A DNA stretch of 64,000 nucleotides, from NCBI GenBank assembly GCA_029204225.1, contig MU831855.1:36318-100317 (forward strand), written 5' to 3'. Shown here piece by piece: positions 22,615 through 33,637 of this stretch. This stretch comes from Diphasiastrum complanatum (Eukaryota; Streptophyta; Lycopodiopsida; Lycopodiales; Lycopodiaceae). The position numbers and the translations under genes were made by a program. Numbering within the stretch: the stretch's first letter is position 1; each line of letters opens with the position of its first letter. Under the pieces are notes generated by a model. It was not told the DNA's origin. It worked only from the letters and a program-made list of their open reading frames with translations, and ran no database searches.

Positions 22615-23284
22615 GAACAAAGTGTTTCTAGTACCAAAGCTCTGCTAGCTCTCAACTCCCAACCTGACGAATATCTTGAAGACCTCGAAAACGAAGAACT
22701 CAAAGATGAAATGTTTGCGAACAACACGAACAACAGGAGAAGGTTGAACGACGCTAAACAAAAATATTCGAGACACCCGAAGGTCAAATACTTTCGACTC
22801 TTCACGCTCCAAAGGACCAGGAAGATCAAATAAGTACCGCGAAGTACAATTTCCTGATATGATATGGTGACATCAGCAGAAGAACGTTAGGACGTGCCTA
22901 ATCTGCCGCTCTTGTAATCTGTCATTAGTCTTAGATTGCTTAATCTATCTAATGAGAAATGTTACTCTGAATATAATGCAGTTGCTAGATGCACTAATGA
23001 CATAGAAGAACAAAAGATACAGATAGACAAAAATACTAAATATAAAAGTCCACCAGTGAGCGAGACATTGTAAGCAGGATCCACAGAGATCCAAGAAGTC
23101 CGCTAGTAAGCGAGACACTGTTCGTGGAAGAACACTGCTTCTCTCACGCCAATGCGCTGTGTGGGTTTGTCACACAATGCTTGAACAAGAGGATCATAAG
23201 ATGATGTTGTAGTTGTTGCGCTCATATCATTCTAAAATGTTTGATCTCGATTGAATTATCATCTGCTTATTGTTCGTGCAATAT
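22615..23284 (+). repeat. 5' LTR of element I
   Basis: Starts TGAAGA at 22615 and matches 44109-44775 over the whole length, with roughly 5-8% differences by eye. Homology between the two copies begins at this TG, as expected for an LTR edge. It ends in this copy near GTTCGTG. The right-hand copy runs further, so this copy has lost its extreme 3' end together with the primer-binding site and leader. A frame of about 58 codons is open in both copies (see findings). Confidence 0.8.
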
Positions 23285-23395
23285 ACAATCAAAGATCTGT
23301 ACAGTCTTCGACTCATCAGGATTGAACTTCCTAGCATGAAAGATAAAGACTTCTCTCATATTGAAGGGAGAAGGTCTATGGCCCTGGGTAGATGG
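23285..23395 (+). pseudogene. Element I gag, first part (split by element H)
   Basis: The frame VFDSSGLNFLA, stop, KIKTSLILKGEGLWPWVD runs up to the insertion point of element H and continues after it at 29827 as GTEEMPATTDKEL. This is the copia gag start (G-L-N-F-x-x-W-K-x-K). The expected Trp before KIK is a TGA stop here. The two halves join when the 5-bp duplication GATGG is counted once. Confidence 0.8.
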
Positions 23396-24050
23396 TGTGA
23401 AAATTGTCAACATTTCCTAGCTAGTTTGAGGCCTAAATTGGCTAAAATTGTAAATAGTTTTGGTTCTGGAGTTTCACACGTGTGAACCAGGCCACAATGT
23501 TTTTATTTACTGTATTTTTTCAGTATGATGAAGTGTCAAACTTCATACCCTTCAAAATGAGACCATTTTGATGTATTTTGGTCATATAAGCCATTTTTAG
23601 CTATTTTTCCTATATAGGGAATATCTAGGGTCAAGTACCTTCTAGAGAGAGGAGAGAGAGTCATCTTCCTCATCCATAAATAGTAGGGAAGTCGTGGAAA
23701 ACAGGTTGGAGAAACCTTTTGTATGCTTCATTGAGATCAATAGATCATTGTCATTGTTTCTTCCTCCATTGAGAGCATTGTTGTGTGTATTGTCTTCAAG
23801 CTATTGTGTATGATCTTAGGTGCTTTCCAAAAGTGATAGGCTGATGTATTATGGACTGTATAATGCTATTTTGGGCCGCACTTGATGTTTATGGAAGTTT
23901 CCATTTGTGATAAATGCTTTTTGATCAAGTTCTTTGCATTCTAGGTAGCATAGAATGTGTTGCCAATTCCTAGCTTATGTAGTTTGGAGTGCAAGCATTC
24001 AAGCCAATGATCTTGGAGTTTAGATCCACTTAGGATCTGTATTTTTCACA
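23396..24050 (+). repeat. 5' LTR of element H
   Basis: 655 bp, bounded by TG and CA and ending where the primer-binding site begins. It contains a CACACGTGTG palindrome (23475-23484) with a central CACGTG core. TATA-like CCTATATAGG (23609-23618) and CCATAAATAG (23674-23683) are candidate core promoters. Confidence 0.97.
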
Positions 24051-24062
24051 TGGTATCAGAGC
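24051..24062 (+). other. Primer-binding site of element H
   Basis: TGGTATCAGAGC, the complement of the 3' end of initiator-Met tRNA, directly abutting the 5' LTR. A perfect match to the usual plant copia site. Confidence 0.95.
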
Positions 24063-25222
24063 TGGTTGGCTTCTATTTACAGTAAGTATTCCATTTTTGG
24101 TGATATTTGGATGTTTGATCAAGTTCTAGCATGATTTTGCATTGCTTTGTTGATCAAATCTTACTAACCTTTGTTTTGTGAGTTGAACTTGTGGATCAAA
24201 AGCATATTTCAGGTCTATTGAAGATCAGAGGCTGAAAAGAAACTATTTTGGATCAGATCATAACACCTAATCATTTGTGATTGTGAGGCTTGTGCATATT
24301 CAATACTAACAATGTTCTTTTCAATCCTATTGTTGACAATCTCCATTCTTGGATGAACACTCTCCTTAAGTGGATGAAACTTCTCCTTAAGTGGATGACA
24401 AATGCTCTTTTGAGTGAGTTGTAATTCTCCTAAAGGCTGAGCAAAGCTCCCATTTGGATGAAAGATCCCCTTTTTTGGGTGAACATATTGCAAGCTCCAT
24501 TGTGAAGAGCATATTGTAAAGATTGTCATCAATTTTGGCATAAATTTTGGTGTACTTTGTTGAGCATGTAAGTAACTCTCCTTATGTAATTTGATTGGAG
24601 CATTTGCTGGAAGGTGTTAACCATTATGCAAGTGTGTTTTCAGGTTCTTAACAGGTTGAGGAACATTCTCATGTGAAGTGATCTTAGATCTACATCTAAA
24701 CACCAAGATTTGACAAGATAGTGAAGCTAGTCTTGTGATTCACTAAGTGTGCTCATTCATTCACCTCTAAATCTTGTATTTATCACTTGCTGGAGTTTAT
24801 AAACTTTTAGAAGTGTGGTTTACATGTGGTTTTACAGGTTGAATCAATATCTTAGTGTGTTGATCATATGTTGATCAAGTTTGTTCATTACTAGGTAATC
24901 TTGGCATCCTAGTTTTGGGTATTTTCTAAGAATGCAAGTAACTCTTCACACCATAACTTGATTTGGTCACTTGCTGGAAAGTTTGAGAGCTTAAGCAAGA
25001 GTGTGTTCAGGTTGGTTTGATTTTGTAATCCATTCTTAGTGTGTGCAAAGTGTTGCATGTGTTTCAATCTTCCTTTCTATGCTTGGAAACCATCTAGGTT
25101 CAAGATAGAAGTGTTTTAGGGTCCTAAATCTTCATAGATCTCTTTATCTATCATTTGTTGAGAGAAAAGTGAGTGCTAAGTGCTTTAGGACAGAACCTAA
25201 AAGTTGAAGAAACATTAGAATC
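24063..25222 (+). other. Leader of element H with repeated modules
   Basis: A leader of about 1.16 kb between primer-binding site and gag. It includes two diverged copies of an 80-bp module (24568-24646 and 24934-25013) that share AGTAACTCT, TTGCTGGAA and a terminal CAGGTT. A partial third copy lies at 24784-24840. A short GGATGAA-containing word also recurs near 24350-24480. No protein is supported here. Confidence 0.75.
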
Positions 25223-28200
25223 ATGGCTTCCAATGGTGGGATCATGCTAGAGTCTAGTGAAAGGTTGAGTTCATCAAACTACTCTACTTGGAAAGTGAGG
25301 ATGGAGTCCTTACTTGAGTTGAATGAACTCATGGACATAGTTGCAGAAATTGAAGAGAGACCTCTCACACTTCAAGAGCAACAAAGGTTTGATAAGAAGG
25401 CCAAAAGGGCTCTTCATATCATTAAAATGAATGTTACAAATGAACTTCTCAAGGAAGTTGGAAAGTGTCAAAGTGCAAGTGAGGCATGGAATGCCTTAAA
25501 GAAGCTCTTTGAATCAAAGTCCACATCTAGGGTATTGACCCTAAGGAGACAAATATTTTCTAGTAGGCAAAGAGAGGGTGAAAGTGCTCATGCATTTATC
25601 TTGAGAGTTAAGTCCCTAAGTGATGATTTAGCATGCATTGATGAGAACATAAAAGATGGTGAAATAGTCCAAGTTATGTTGAATGGTTTGCTAAATGAAC
25701 ATGCTAACCTTGTGCAAAGTTTTGCCATTCAAAGAGTCTTGCCAAGTGTGGTTGACTTGCAAGAAATCTTATTGGCTGAAGAACATAGGTTGCAATCAAA
25801 GCTTGATGGTGCATCCTTGCAAGGTGGAGGTGAAGAGGCTTTCTTCACAAAAGGCAAATTCAAGGGCAAAGGTAAAGGCAAAGGGAAATGGTCCAAAGGT
25901 GGTAACTTTGATCATGATGATCACTCTTCCTCTTCCTCTTCTACTAAGAACAATAAGTCAAAGTTCAAGTGCTTTTATTGTGGGATAAAAGTTCATTTTG
26001 CAAATGAATGTTATAAGAAGAAAAGAGAGCAAGGAGAGAGGCAAGGAAATCTTACAATAGATGAGGAAGAACATAACACATGTGAATCACTTGTTATGAC
26101 TTCAAGTTTGTTAGCCAACATAGATGATAATGATCCTTGGTGGATTGATAGTGGAGCCTCATCTCACATGACAAGACATAAGGAATACTTTACATCCTTA
26201 TTGTCTTATGAGGGAGAAGGTAACATCATCTACACTGCAAATGATGGTCAATGTGACATCAAAGGCATAGGCACTATTCCTATTTCCCTTTCAACAAATA
26301 GGAAAGCAAATCTTGAAAATGTTTTGTACATTCCTTCAATCACTAAGAATTTGCTTAGTGTAAGTCAAATGATTGACAAAGGACTTGATGTGGAGTTCAT
26401 TGGAGATGCATGTTTGATAAGTAAATGTGGATCCTTGATTGCTCAAGGTAGGAGGCATGGTAAACTTTTCAAGCTTGATGCATGTGTGATCTCTAATCAT
26501 GAAGGATGTATGGCTAGGGAGCAATTGACAAACCAAGAAGTTTGGCACAAGAGGTTGGGCCATCCCAACTTCAAATCTTTGGAGGTAATGGCAAAGAAAG
26601 AGCTTGTTCTTGGTCTCCCTAAAAGTCTTGTTGCAAACAATAGTGTTTGTGAACATTGTGCCTTGTCCAAATCTCATAGACTTGCTTATTCTAGATCTAC
26701 TTCTAGATCTAAAGAAGCTTTTCAACTTGTGCATTCTGATATTCATTCTTCTAGTACAACTAGCAATGGTGGGGCAAAGATGTATGCAACTTTCATTGAT
26801 GACTTTAGTAGGTATACTTGGATCTATCTTCTTAAAAGTAAGGATGAAGTGTTTGCTGCATTTGTCAAGTTCAAGAATGAAATGGAAAACCAATTCAATA
26901 CAAAGATCAAATGCTTAAGATCTGATAATGGAGGGGAATACACCTCAAATAGGTTCAAAGACTTTTGTATAGCACATGGGATTAAGAGGGAGATGTCTAG
27001 TCCTAGGACTCCACAACAGAATGGAGTGGCCGAGAGGAAGAATAGAACCCTTTGTGAATGTGCCAAGGCAATGAGACTACATGCTAATCTTGCTAAGTCT
27101 TTTTGGGGGGAAGCTTTAGCATGTGCTAACTATCTATGTAATAGATGGACAAGTGCTTCCTTGGATGGTAAAACTCCTCATGAGGTTCTTTATGGTAGAA
27201 GGCCGAGTGTCAAGCATTGTAGGATCTTTGGATGTACATGTTTTGTCAATATCACACTTGATGATAGAACTAAAGAAGATCCTTCATCAAAGAAGGGTGT
27301 GTTTGTTGGCTATAGTGAAGTAAGCAAGGCTTACAAAGTGTACATTCCTTCTACAAAGAAAGTTGTCATAAGTAGGGATGTCATCTTTCATGAAGAGAAT
27401 GTTTCCAATGTTGTTGATGTTGATGTTGATGTGCCTACTAATCATCATGATGTGCAAGATGTCTTGGATGAAGATGGAGATGCCACTCCAAAGCAAACTT
27501 CAAGGAAGACTCAAAGGCAAAGGGCTAAGCCATCAAGGCTAACCTATGATGAAAAAGGAAAGCAAGTGGTGGACAACTCTAACTTTGCTTTTCTTACCTC
27601 TTTTGATGAACCAACTTGTGTAGGTGAAGCAATTCAAAAGAAGGAATGGATCCAAGCCATGGATCATGAGCATCAAGCACTCATCAAAAGCAACACATGG
27701 AGGTTGGTAAAGCTTCCAAAGGACAAGAAGACAATTGGTTGTAAGTGGATCTTCAAGATCAAGACAAATCAAGATGGATCAATCAACAAGTACAAGGCAA
27801 GGTTGGTGGCAAAGGGGTATGCTCAAGAATATGGTATTGACTATGATGAGACCTTTGCACCCGTGGCAAAGATGGTAACTATTCGAATCCTAATCTCTCT
27901 TGCAACTCTTTATGATTGGGATATGTGGCAAATGGATGTTACTAATGCCTTCTTGAATGGTGATCTTGAAGAAGATATTTACATGGAGCAACCCGAGGGC
28001 TATGTTTCACATGATGAGCCTAATCATGTGTGCTATCTCCAAAAGAGTTTGTATGGGCTAAAGCAAGCACCAAGGAGTTGGTATGCTAAGCTCAATTCCT
28101 TCTTACTTTCTCAAAACTTTGTTATGAGTGAGTATGATCATTCTCTCTACTTTAGATTGAATGAAAATGATATCACTTTACTTTTGATCTATGTTGATGA

Positions 28201-29176
28201 CATTATCTTAAGTGGTGGTAACAATCTAGATATAGATGAAATCAAGATGGCACTCAAAAGAGAGTTTGAAATTCAAGATCTTGGTAAACTTCATTATATC
28301 TTAGGAATAGAGATTATTAGAACTTCTAAATCTACATTCATATGTCAAGAAAAGTATGTTAACTCTATTCTAAAAAGGTTTCATATGGAAGATTGTAAAG
28401 TTGTTTCTACTCCTATGGAATCAAATGTAAAGCTAACTACAAGAAGTAATGAAAGATCCTTCAAGGACATTACTCTCTATAGAAAGCTAATAGGATCTCT
28501 TATATGGTTAACCATCACAAGACCTGATCTAAGCTTTGTGGTTGGTAAACTAAGTCAATTTATGCAAGATCCTAGTGAGGCTCATTGGAAGCTAGGAAAG
28601 AGAGTACTTAGATACATCTCGGGATCTAGAGATTTTGGCATCTTGTATGGAGGTACTACACCTAACCTTTGTGGATTTTCAGATTCAGATTTTGCAGGTG
28701 ATCAAATGGATAGGAAGTCAACAAGTGCCTTTGCAATCTATCTTGGAGATGGAGTGGTCTCATGGCTATCAAAGAAGCAACCAACTATCTCTCTATCTTC
28801 CACCGAAGCCGAGTACAAGGCATTAACAACATGCACCAAGGAGATTCTTTGGATCAAGAGGATGTTATTGGATCTTCACTTGCTGGAACCAGAGAAGACT
28901 CCAATCATACTTTGTGATAACCTTTCAGCCCAAAGCTTGGCAAGCAATCCTGTTTTTCATGCAAGGAGCAAGCACATTGAGATTGCTCACCATTTTGTGA
29001 GAGATCAAGTCATTGCCAAAGAGGTGGAGCTTCAACATGTCTCTTCAAAGGAGTGTGTGGCTGATATCTTCACCAAACCATTGGGAAAGGACCTATATTT
29101 AATGCATAGATCTAATCTTGGAATGTGCTCAAAGACTATGTTGAAACTAGCATCCAATGTTGAAGAGGGAGTGTGA
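25223..29176 (+). CDS. Copia gag-pol polyprotein of element H, 1317 aa
   Basis: One intact frame from ATG at 25223 encodes every copia domain in order. Gag (about 1-240) is followed by a CCHC zinc knuckle CFYCGIKVHFANEC at about 249-262 for RNA packaging. The aspartic protease motif WWIDSGASSH lies at about 306-315. The pre-integrase zinc region has WHKRLGH near 440 and CEHC near 476. Integrase has D506, D568 and E604; the last two are 35 residues apart, the classic DD35E spacing. RT includes KARLVAKGYAQEYGIDYDE and YVDD at 990-993. RNase H includes SDSDFAGD, STEAEY and CDNLSA, ending with ADIFTKPLGKD. The TGA stop overlaps the first bases of the 3' LTR. The polyprotein would assemble cytoplasmic particles and copy the element. 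The N-terminal MASNGGIMLESSERL matches the gag start of element E. Confidence 0.97.
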   Translation: MASNGGIMLESSERLSSSNYSTWKVRMESLLELNELMDIVAEIEERPLTLQEQQRFDKKAKRALHIIKMNVTNELLKEVGKCQSASEAWNALKKLFESKSTSRVLTLRRQIFSSRQREGESAHAFILRVKSLSDDLACIDENIKDGEIVQVMLNGLLNEHANLVQSFAIQRVLPSVVDLQEILLAEEHRLQSKLDGASLQGGGEEAFFTKGKFKGKGKGKGKWSKGGNFDHDDHSSSSSSTKNNKSKFKCFYCGIKVHFANECYKKKREQGERQGNLTIDEEEHNTCESLVMTSSLLANIDDNDPWWIDSGASSHMTRHKEYFTSLLSYEGEGNIIYTANDGQCDIKGIGTIPISLSTNRKANLENVLYIPSITKNLLSVSQMIDKGLDVEFIGDACLISKCGSLIAQGRRHGKLFKLDACVISNHEGCMAREQLTNQEVWHKRLGHPNFKSLEVMAKKELVLGLPKSLVANNSVCEHCALSKSHRLAYSRSTSRSKEAFQLVHSDIHSSSTTSNGGAKMYATFIDDFSRYTWIYLLKSKDEVFAAFVKFKNEMENQFNTKIKCLRSDNGGEYTSNRFKDFCIAHGIKREMSSPRTPQQNGVAERKNRTLCECAKAMRLHANLAKSFWGEALACANYLCNRWTSASLDGKTPHEVLYGRRPSVKHCRIFGCTCFVNITLDDRTKEDPSSKKGVFVGYSEVSKAYKVYIPSTKKVVISRDVIFHEENVSNVVDVDVDVPTNHHDVQDVLDEDGDATPKQTSRKTQRQRAKPSRLTYDEKGKQVVDNSNFAFLTSFDEPTCVGEAIQKKEWIQAMDHEHQALIKSNTWRLVKLPKDKKTIGCKWIFKIKTNQDGSINKYKARLVAKGYAQEYGIDYDETFAPVAKMVTIRILISLATLYDWDMWQMDVTNAFLNGDLEEDIYMEQPEGYVSHDEPNHVCYLQKSLYGLKQAPRSWYAKLNSFLLSQNFVMSEYDHSLYFRLNENDITLLLIYVDDIILSGGNNLDIDEIKMALKREFEIQDLGKLHYILGIEIIRTSKSTFICQEKYVNSILKRFHMEDCKVVSTPMESNVKLTTRSNERSFKDITLYRKLIGSLIWLTITRPDLSFVVGKLSQFMQDPSEAHWKLGKRVLRYISGSRDFGILYGGTTPNLCGFSDSDFAGDQMDRKSTSAFAIYLGDGVVSWLSKKQPTISLSSTEAEYKALTTCTKEILWIKRMLLDLHLLEPEKTPIILCDNLSAQSLASNPVFHARSKHIEIAHHFVRDQVIAKEVELQHVSSKECVADIFTKPLGKDLYLMHRSNLGMCSKTMLKLASNVEEGV
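29162..29171 (+). other. Polypurine tract of element H
   Basis: GAAGAGGGAG immediately before the 3' LTR, the usual plus-strand primer site. Here it is also the last codons of gag-pol. Confidence 0.85.
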
Positions 29177-29826
29177 AAATTGTCAACATTTCCTAGCTAG
29201 TTTGAGGCCTAAATTGGCTAAAATTGTAAATAGTTTTGGTTCTGGAGTTTCACACGTGTGAACCAGGCCACAATGTTTTTATTTACTGTATTTTTTCAGT
29301 ATGATGAAGTGTCAAACTTCATACCCTTCAAAATGAGACCATTTTGATGTATTTTGGTCATATAAGCCATTTTTAGCTATTTTTCCTATATAGGGAATAT
29401 CTAGGGTCAAGTACCTTCTAGAGAGAGGAGAGAGAGTCATCTTCCTCATCCATAAATAGTAGGGAAGTCGTGGAAAACAGGTTGGAGAAACCTTTTGTAT
29501 GCTTCATTGAGATCAATAGATCATTGTCATTGTTTCTTCCTCCATTGAGAGCATTGTTGTGTGTATTGTCTTCAAGCTATTGTGTATGATCTTAGGTGCT
29601 TTCCAAAAGTGATAGGCTGATGTATTATGGACTGTATAATGTTATTTTGGGCCGCACTTGATGTTTATGGAAGTTTCCATTTGTGATAAATGCTTTTTGA
29701 TCAAGTTCTTTGCATTCTAGGTAGCATAGAATGTGTTGCCAATTCCTAGCTTATGTAGTTTGGAGTGCAAGCATTCAAGCCAATGATCTTGGAGTTTAGA
29801 TCCACTTAGGATCTGTATTTTTCACA
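29172..29826 (+). repeat. 3' LTR of element H
   Basis: 655 bp, one substitution from the 5' LTR (position 29642). It is followed directly by the target-site duplication GATGG. Confidence 0.97.
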
Positions 29827-31720
29827 GATGGCACCGAAGAAATGCCAGCAACTACAGACAAGGAGCTACGTGAATGGAGTGAAAAGGATGACAAGGCAGT
29901 AGTCGTGTTGTCATCATCCATCGAAGATAGTCTCACACTTGACCTGGCTACACTCTCCAATGCAAGAGAGATGTGGGATACCTTACTCATAAGGTTTCAG
30001 ACAAAATCACGTAGTCAGATCATGCTTCTTGAAGATCAGCTGACAAACCTGCAATGGGATGGCAAAGACCTCACCTCCTTTATCAGAAAGATGAAGGATT
30101 TGTTTCTTTCATTACACAATGTCGGGGCAGAGATTGCAGTATCAACAGAAAAGCAGCTTACCTACCTGCTACGAGCTTTACCAAGATCCTTCAAGACAAC
30201 CCGAACATTGCTAGCAAAGGATCCAGCTATGACACTCGAAAAGGCAGTGATCGAGATTCGAGAAGAAGTCGAAGCTCATGAGCACCTTGATCACAAAGAC
30301 ACTTCTGACCAAGCTCTCTACAACAACAAGGAAAAGCCAAAAAAGCAGTTCAAGCCTAAGAGGGAGTCAAACCAAAGGCAAGATCGAGAGCAGCAAGCAG
30401 AGGGAGCCAACAAAGGTAGATGGAAGAATAAAGAAAAGCCCAAATAGCAGAATGGCGACAAGAAAGTATGTGTGAGATGCAGACGCGAAGGACATACTAT
30501 CGATTCGTGCTGGCTCAATCCAAAGATTGAGTGTATCCATTGTCACAAGAAGGGTCATGCAGCCATGGACTATTACCAAAACCCAAGAAACAAACAAGCT
30601 CAAGGTAGACGGGAGAACAATAATAGTTTGTCCTACGTCGAAGAGCCAGAAAGCTCGAAGATGGGCGAAGAAAGATCGAATCATGAAAATTCAACCGTCT
30701 GTATTTGTGCAGACATGTGTGTAGTATCGACACCTGACACACAAAAGGTAATCCTTGATTCAGGAGCTACCTCACACTTCGTTACATCAAGTCGGAAAAT
30801 GTTTGACTTTTGGAGTGTAGATCCATCAAGATTTATTATTCTTGGAGACGGACCAAAACATCAAGTGAATGGTATTGGTTCGGTATGGCTCAACACAAAC
30901 GGTAGAGACAAACGACTCAAAGACGTTCTGTTTGTACCTACACTACATCAGGACTTGCTATCAGTAGCAAGAATAGCATATGCTGGGATGTGTGTGACGT
31001 TCTCAGACGAAGCATGCAATGTCGTTGATGCAAGCACCAGTACATTGATTACACAAGGTAGAAGAAAAGACAATCTGTATCACTTGAAGGTACGCCTACT
31101 TGCAGATCAAGTACATCAAACCCATGATGATTTGTCAGATATTCTATGGCACAGGAGACTATGCCATATGAACTCAATGGCATTGTATCAAGCAAGCCAT
31201 CATGGAGCTATCACAGGGGTGAGCATCTCGAATGCAACCAGTTCGATGACCTGTGATGCATGTATAAAAGGTAAGATGTCATGTACTCCTTTTGTCAAAG
31301 ACTTCTGCAGAACAACAAAGATTTTGGAGCTAGTACATTCGGACATCTGTGGACCTTTTGACGTGATCTCCGTAGGAGGCTCGAAGTACTATATCACCTT
31401 TATTGATGATTACAGTAAGTTCGCCCGAGTCTACTTCATTCACAATAAATCAGATGCATTTGACAAGTTCACAGAATATGTGAGCTGGGCAGAAAGATGC
31501 ACAGGAAACAAGGTGAAGCAGATCAGAACACATCAAGGTGGAGAATACATCTCAAACTGATTCACTGATTTCTGCAATGATCGAGAAATCATTCACAGAA
31601 GGACAACATCCTATACACCGCAGCACAATGGTGCTGCATAAAGAAAGAACTGGATTCTCATGGAAGCCGCTAAATGCATGATGGCCTATTTGAAGGCTCC
31701 AAGAGTGCTGTGATGGGGCA
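29827..31720 (+). pseudogene. Element I gag (rest), protease and integrase, broken
   Basis: Continues the gag started at 23285. UBN2-type text (EMWDTLLIRFQTKSRSQIM, LLRALPRSFKTTRTLL) is followed by a TAG near 30447. Two zinc knuckles come next: CVRCRREGHTIDSC is intact, and CIHCHKKGHAAMDY has lost its last Cys. The protease motif VILDSGATSHFV is intact. The pre-integrase zinc region is LWHRRLCH with CDACIKG. Integrase keeps the first Asp (VHSDICGPF). The second site reads RTHQGGEY instead of R-S-D, and the Glu region reads NGAA, stop, RKN. Coding is lost near 31720. A possible counterpart RNase H tail lies at 43925. This element cannot integrate by itself. Confidence 0.9.
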
Positions 31721-33302
31721 AGGGAGATAGAAGAACGTGAACGGAGAAGAGAGCAGGAATATTGCGAAATAGCTCTCACATTCTAATCACCTGCTAAATG
31801 CAAAAACCAGTCTAATAGACAACTTATGCTAAATCTTATCATAGCTTTAAGTGTTCTAATTGCCCAGAAGGATCTTAAAAATTAAATCATACTCTGAAAC
31901 TAGAGCACAATCCACCGAAGAGATTAGAGATGGTTTGTATGTGGTACTACTGAAATCAGATTTATCGTGAAGTATAGTTCTAAAGTAAATGGAAGAGTAG
32001 TATGATAATGCGAGTTCCTCAAGCGTCAAAGGCAGCCATCATCTGATCAGAAACTGAGGAGTCGTAGACATCTGTGTTCTGATCAGAGTGAGTAAACAAG
32101 CGCGATCAAACAACAATGAAAGTGCATTCAATCACAACAAGCATTCATCTATGTTGTACACAAATAAAAGCAAGTTGCTGCTATATTACACTGAAGCACA
32201 ATACAAAATCTATATATACTAAAAGAAAAGTGGTTTCCGGGCAGCTCACGCTGCCTACAGATTGTGGTTTGATGAATTACAAGCGTGGAAGGTAGTTAAA
32301 AGCACAATCATTAGAACGGCCGTCGGAACTCTGCGGTTGATCTGTTGATTTGAATCGCAGTAAGCTGATTTTGCTTCCTAAGTATTTAATGTTTTTTCAA
32401 AATTCTGACGTTCCTGAGAGATTAGTTGGAAGAAAAAGTTTATAGATATGTTGAAGAGCTATTTAATATTGCTTTTCTTGGCCTTTAATCTCGCATGAGA
32501 CTGTCGGTTCTGTTTCAGCTTTTAACCCTGTTGCGCACCGCTCAATGGTGCACAATGGACGATATCTCAAGTTGTAGAAAATGAATCCAATTGTTATTAG
32601 TATTTATGATGTTTTCGTTGCCTTCTCTTCTCTTCATTTTTGTCCTCACTTGTCAAGTAAGAAGAATAAAATGGCATTTCAACGTCTCCCTCTTGCAAGC
32701 TTGGATATACTATTTATAATTCAGTTACTATTGGCATACTGATCGGAAGACTTCTGTTCCATAATAATCATTCCTCTGGCATGTGAATGTTCTTAATCGC
32801 ATGCTCGTATTGGGAGAAATTCAGCTTATGGCAACAATCCGATCAGAGCTCAGATGATCATACACTCATGTGTGGATGACGGTTGCTGGATTGGTTTATT
32901 TCTTATTAAGAAACGAAGCTTTTTTAATATTTGCTTTTTGAAAATTGTAACCTGCTGAGTCGATTTTTCCTCAAAAAAAGGTTTTCACTGGAGAGACACA
33001 CCTAATCAGCTGCGGATTTGTTTTTGAAGGATCACGACATATGACACTGCATATCTTGGGGTAGATCTTCTAGAGAGTTAGGAGATTCATGGATCAGGAC
33101 TTTGAAGTACAGCCAGATCAAAGCAACCCCTACTTTGCAAAGCAGCTGAAACGAGGATGAAGGTTACCAACTGGGGGCCATGCTATTCTGCTACTTGCTT
33201 TAGAGATGGCAGTATCAATACTGTTTCAGCTTCGACGGACATATGCGTCTCCTGCACCACTTTCTACAGCTTAGCTCCCATTTACAAGCGTATAAATGGA
33301 GA

Positions 33303-33306
<4 letters not shown>
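31721..33306. other. No gene recognised
   Basis: AT-rich sequence without recognisable coding motifs. It separates the broken end of element I from the microsatellite and SINE array. Confidence 0.5.

Positions 33307-33343
<37 letters not shown>
33307..33343 (+). repeat. (TC)n microsatellite
   Basis: About 18 TC units. The frame across it encodes Leu-Ser repeats and is not a gene. Confidence 0.95.
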
Positions 33344-33345
<2 letters not shown>

Positions 33346-33637
33346 ATTGCTGAAAGGGCTTTCTACCCGACCCAACTTTCCATGGCATCTAGTGGAAGGC
33401 ACTATACTATGTGATTGAAAACATTATCAGTAGCTAGACAGGTGCATTGTGATCTAGAAAGCTTGCAATGTAGTTCCATGTAGTTTTCTTTTCCCCTGAG
33501 TTGTGCTCAATATGTGCCGATTCTGTTTTGAATGTTCCCTCTGACTTGTTACAGGATTGTCGTGAAAGCCAATTCAGGGAATTTTGGTTATCTCGGAATG
33601 AAATAATTTTGGAGATGCTTTGTTGGAGGAATTCTTC

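Larger units (their letters stand above)
23396..29826 (+). mobile_element. Element H: complete, very young Ty1/copia retrotransposon
   Basis: All parts are present. The 655-bp LTRs (23396-24050 and 29172-29826) begin TGTGAAAATTG and end TTTTTCACA. A perfect primer-binding site, a long leader, one uninterrupted gag-pol frame of 1317 codons and a polypurine tract lie between them. The 5-bp direct repeat GATGG flanks both ends (23391-23395, 29827-29831), the target-site duplication made by integrase. The LTRs differ at a single position (C at 23866, T at 29642), so the insertion is recent. It landed inside the gag of older element I. Catalytic residues of protease, integrase, RT and RNase H are intact, so the copy may be autonomous. 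Confidence 0.97.

Noticed and set aside
24215-24541. Minus-strand frame with HPLKE-type repeats in the leader of H
   Set aside because: Produced by short repeats in the leader. No start context or homologue.
26336-26893. 185-codon minus-strand frame inside element H
   Set aside because: Antisense shadow of the intact gag-pol frame; no domain of its own.
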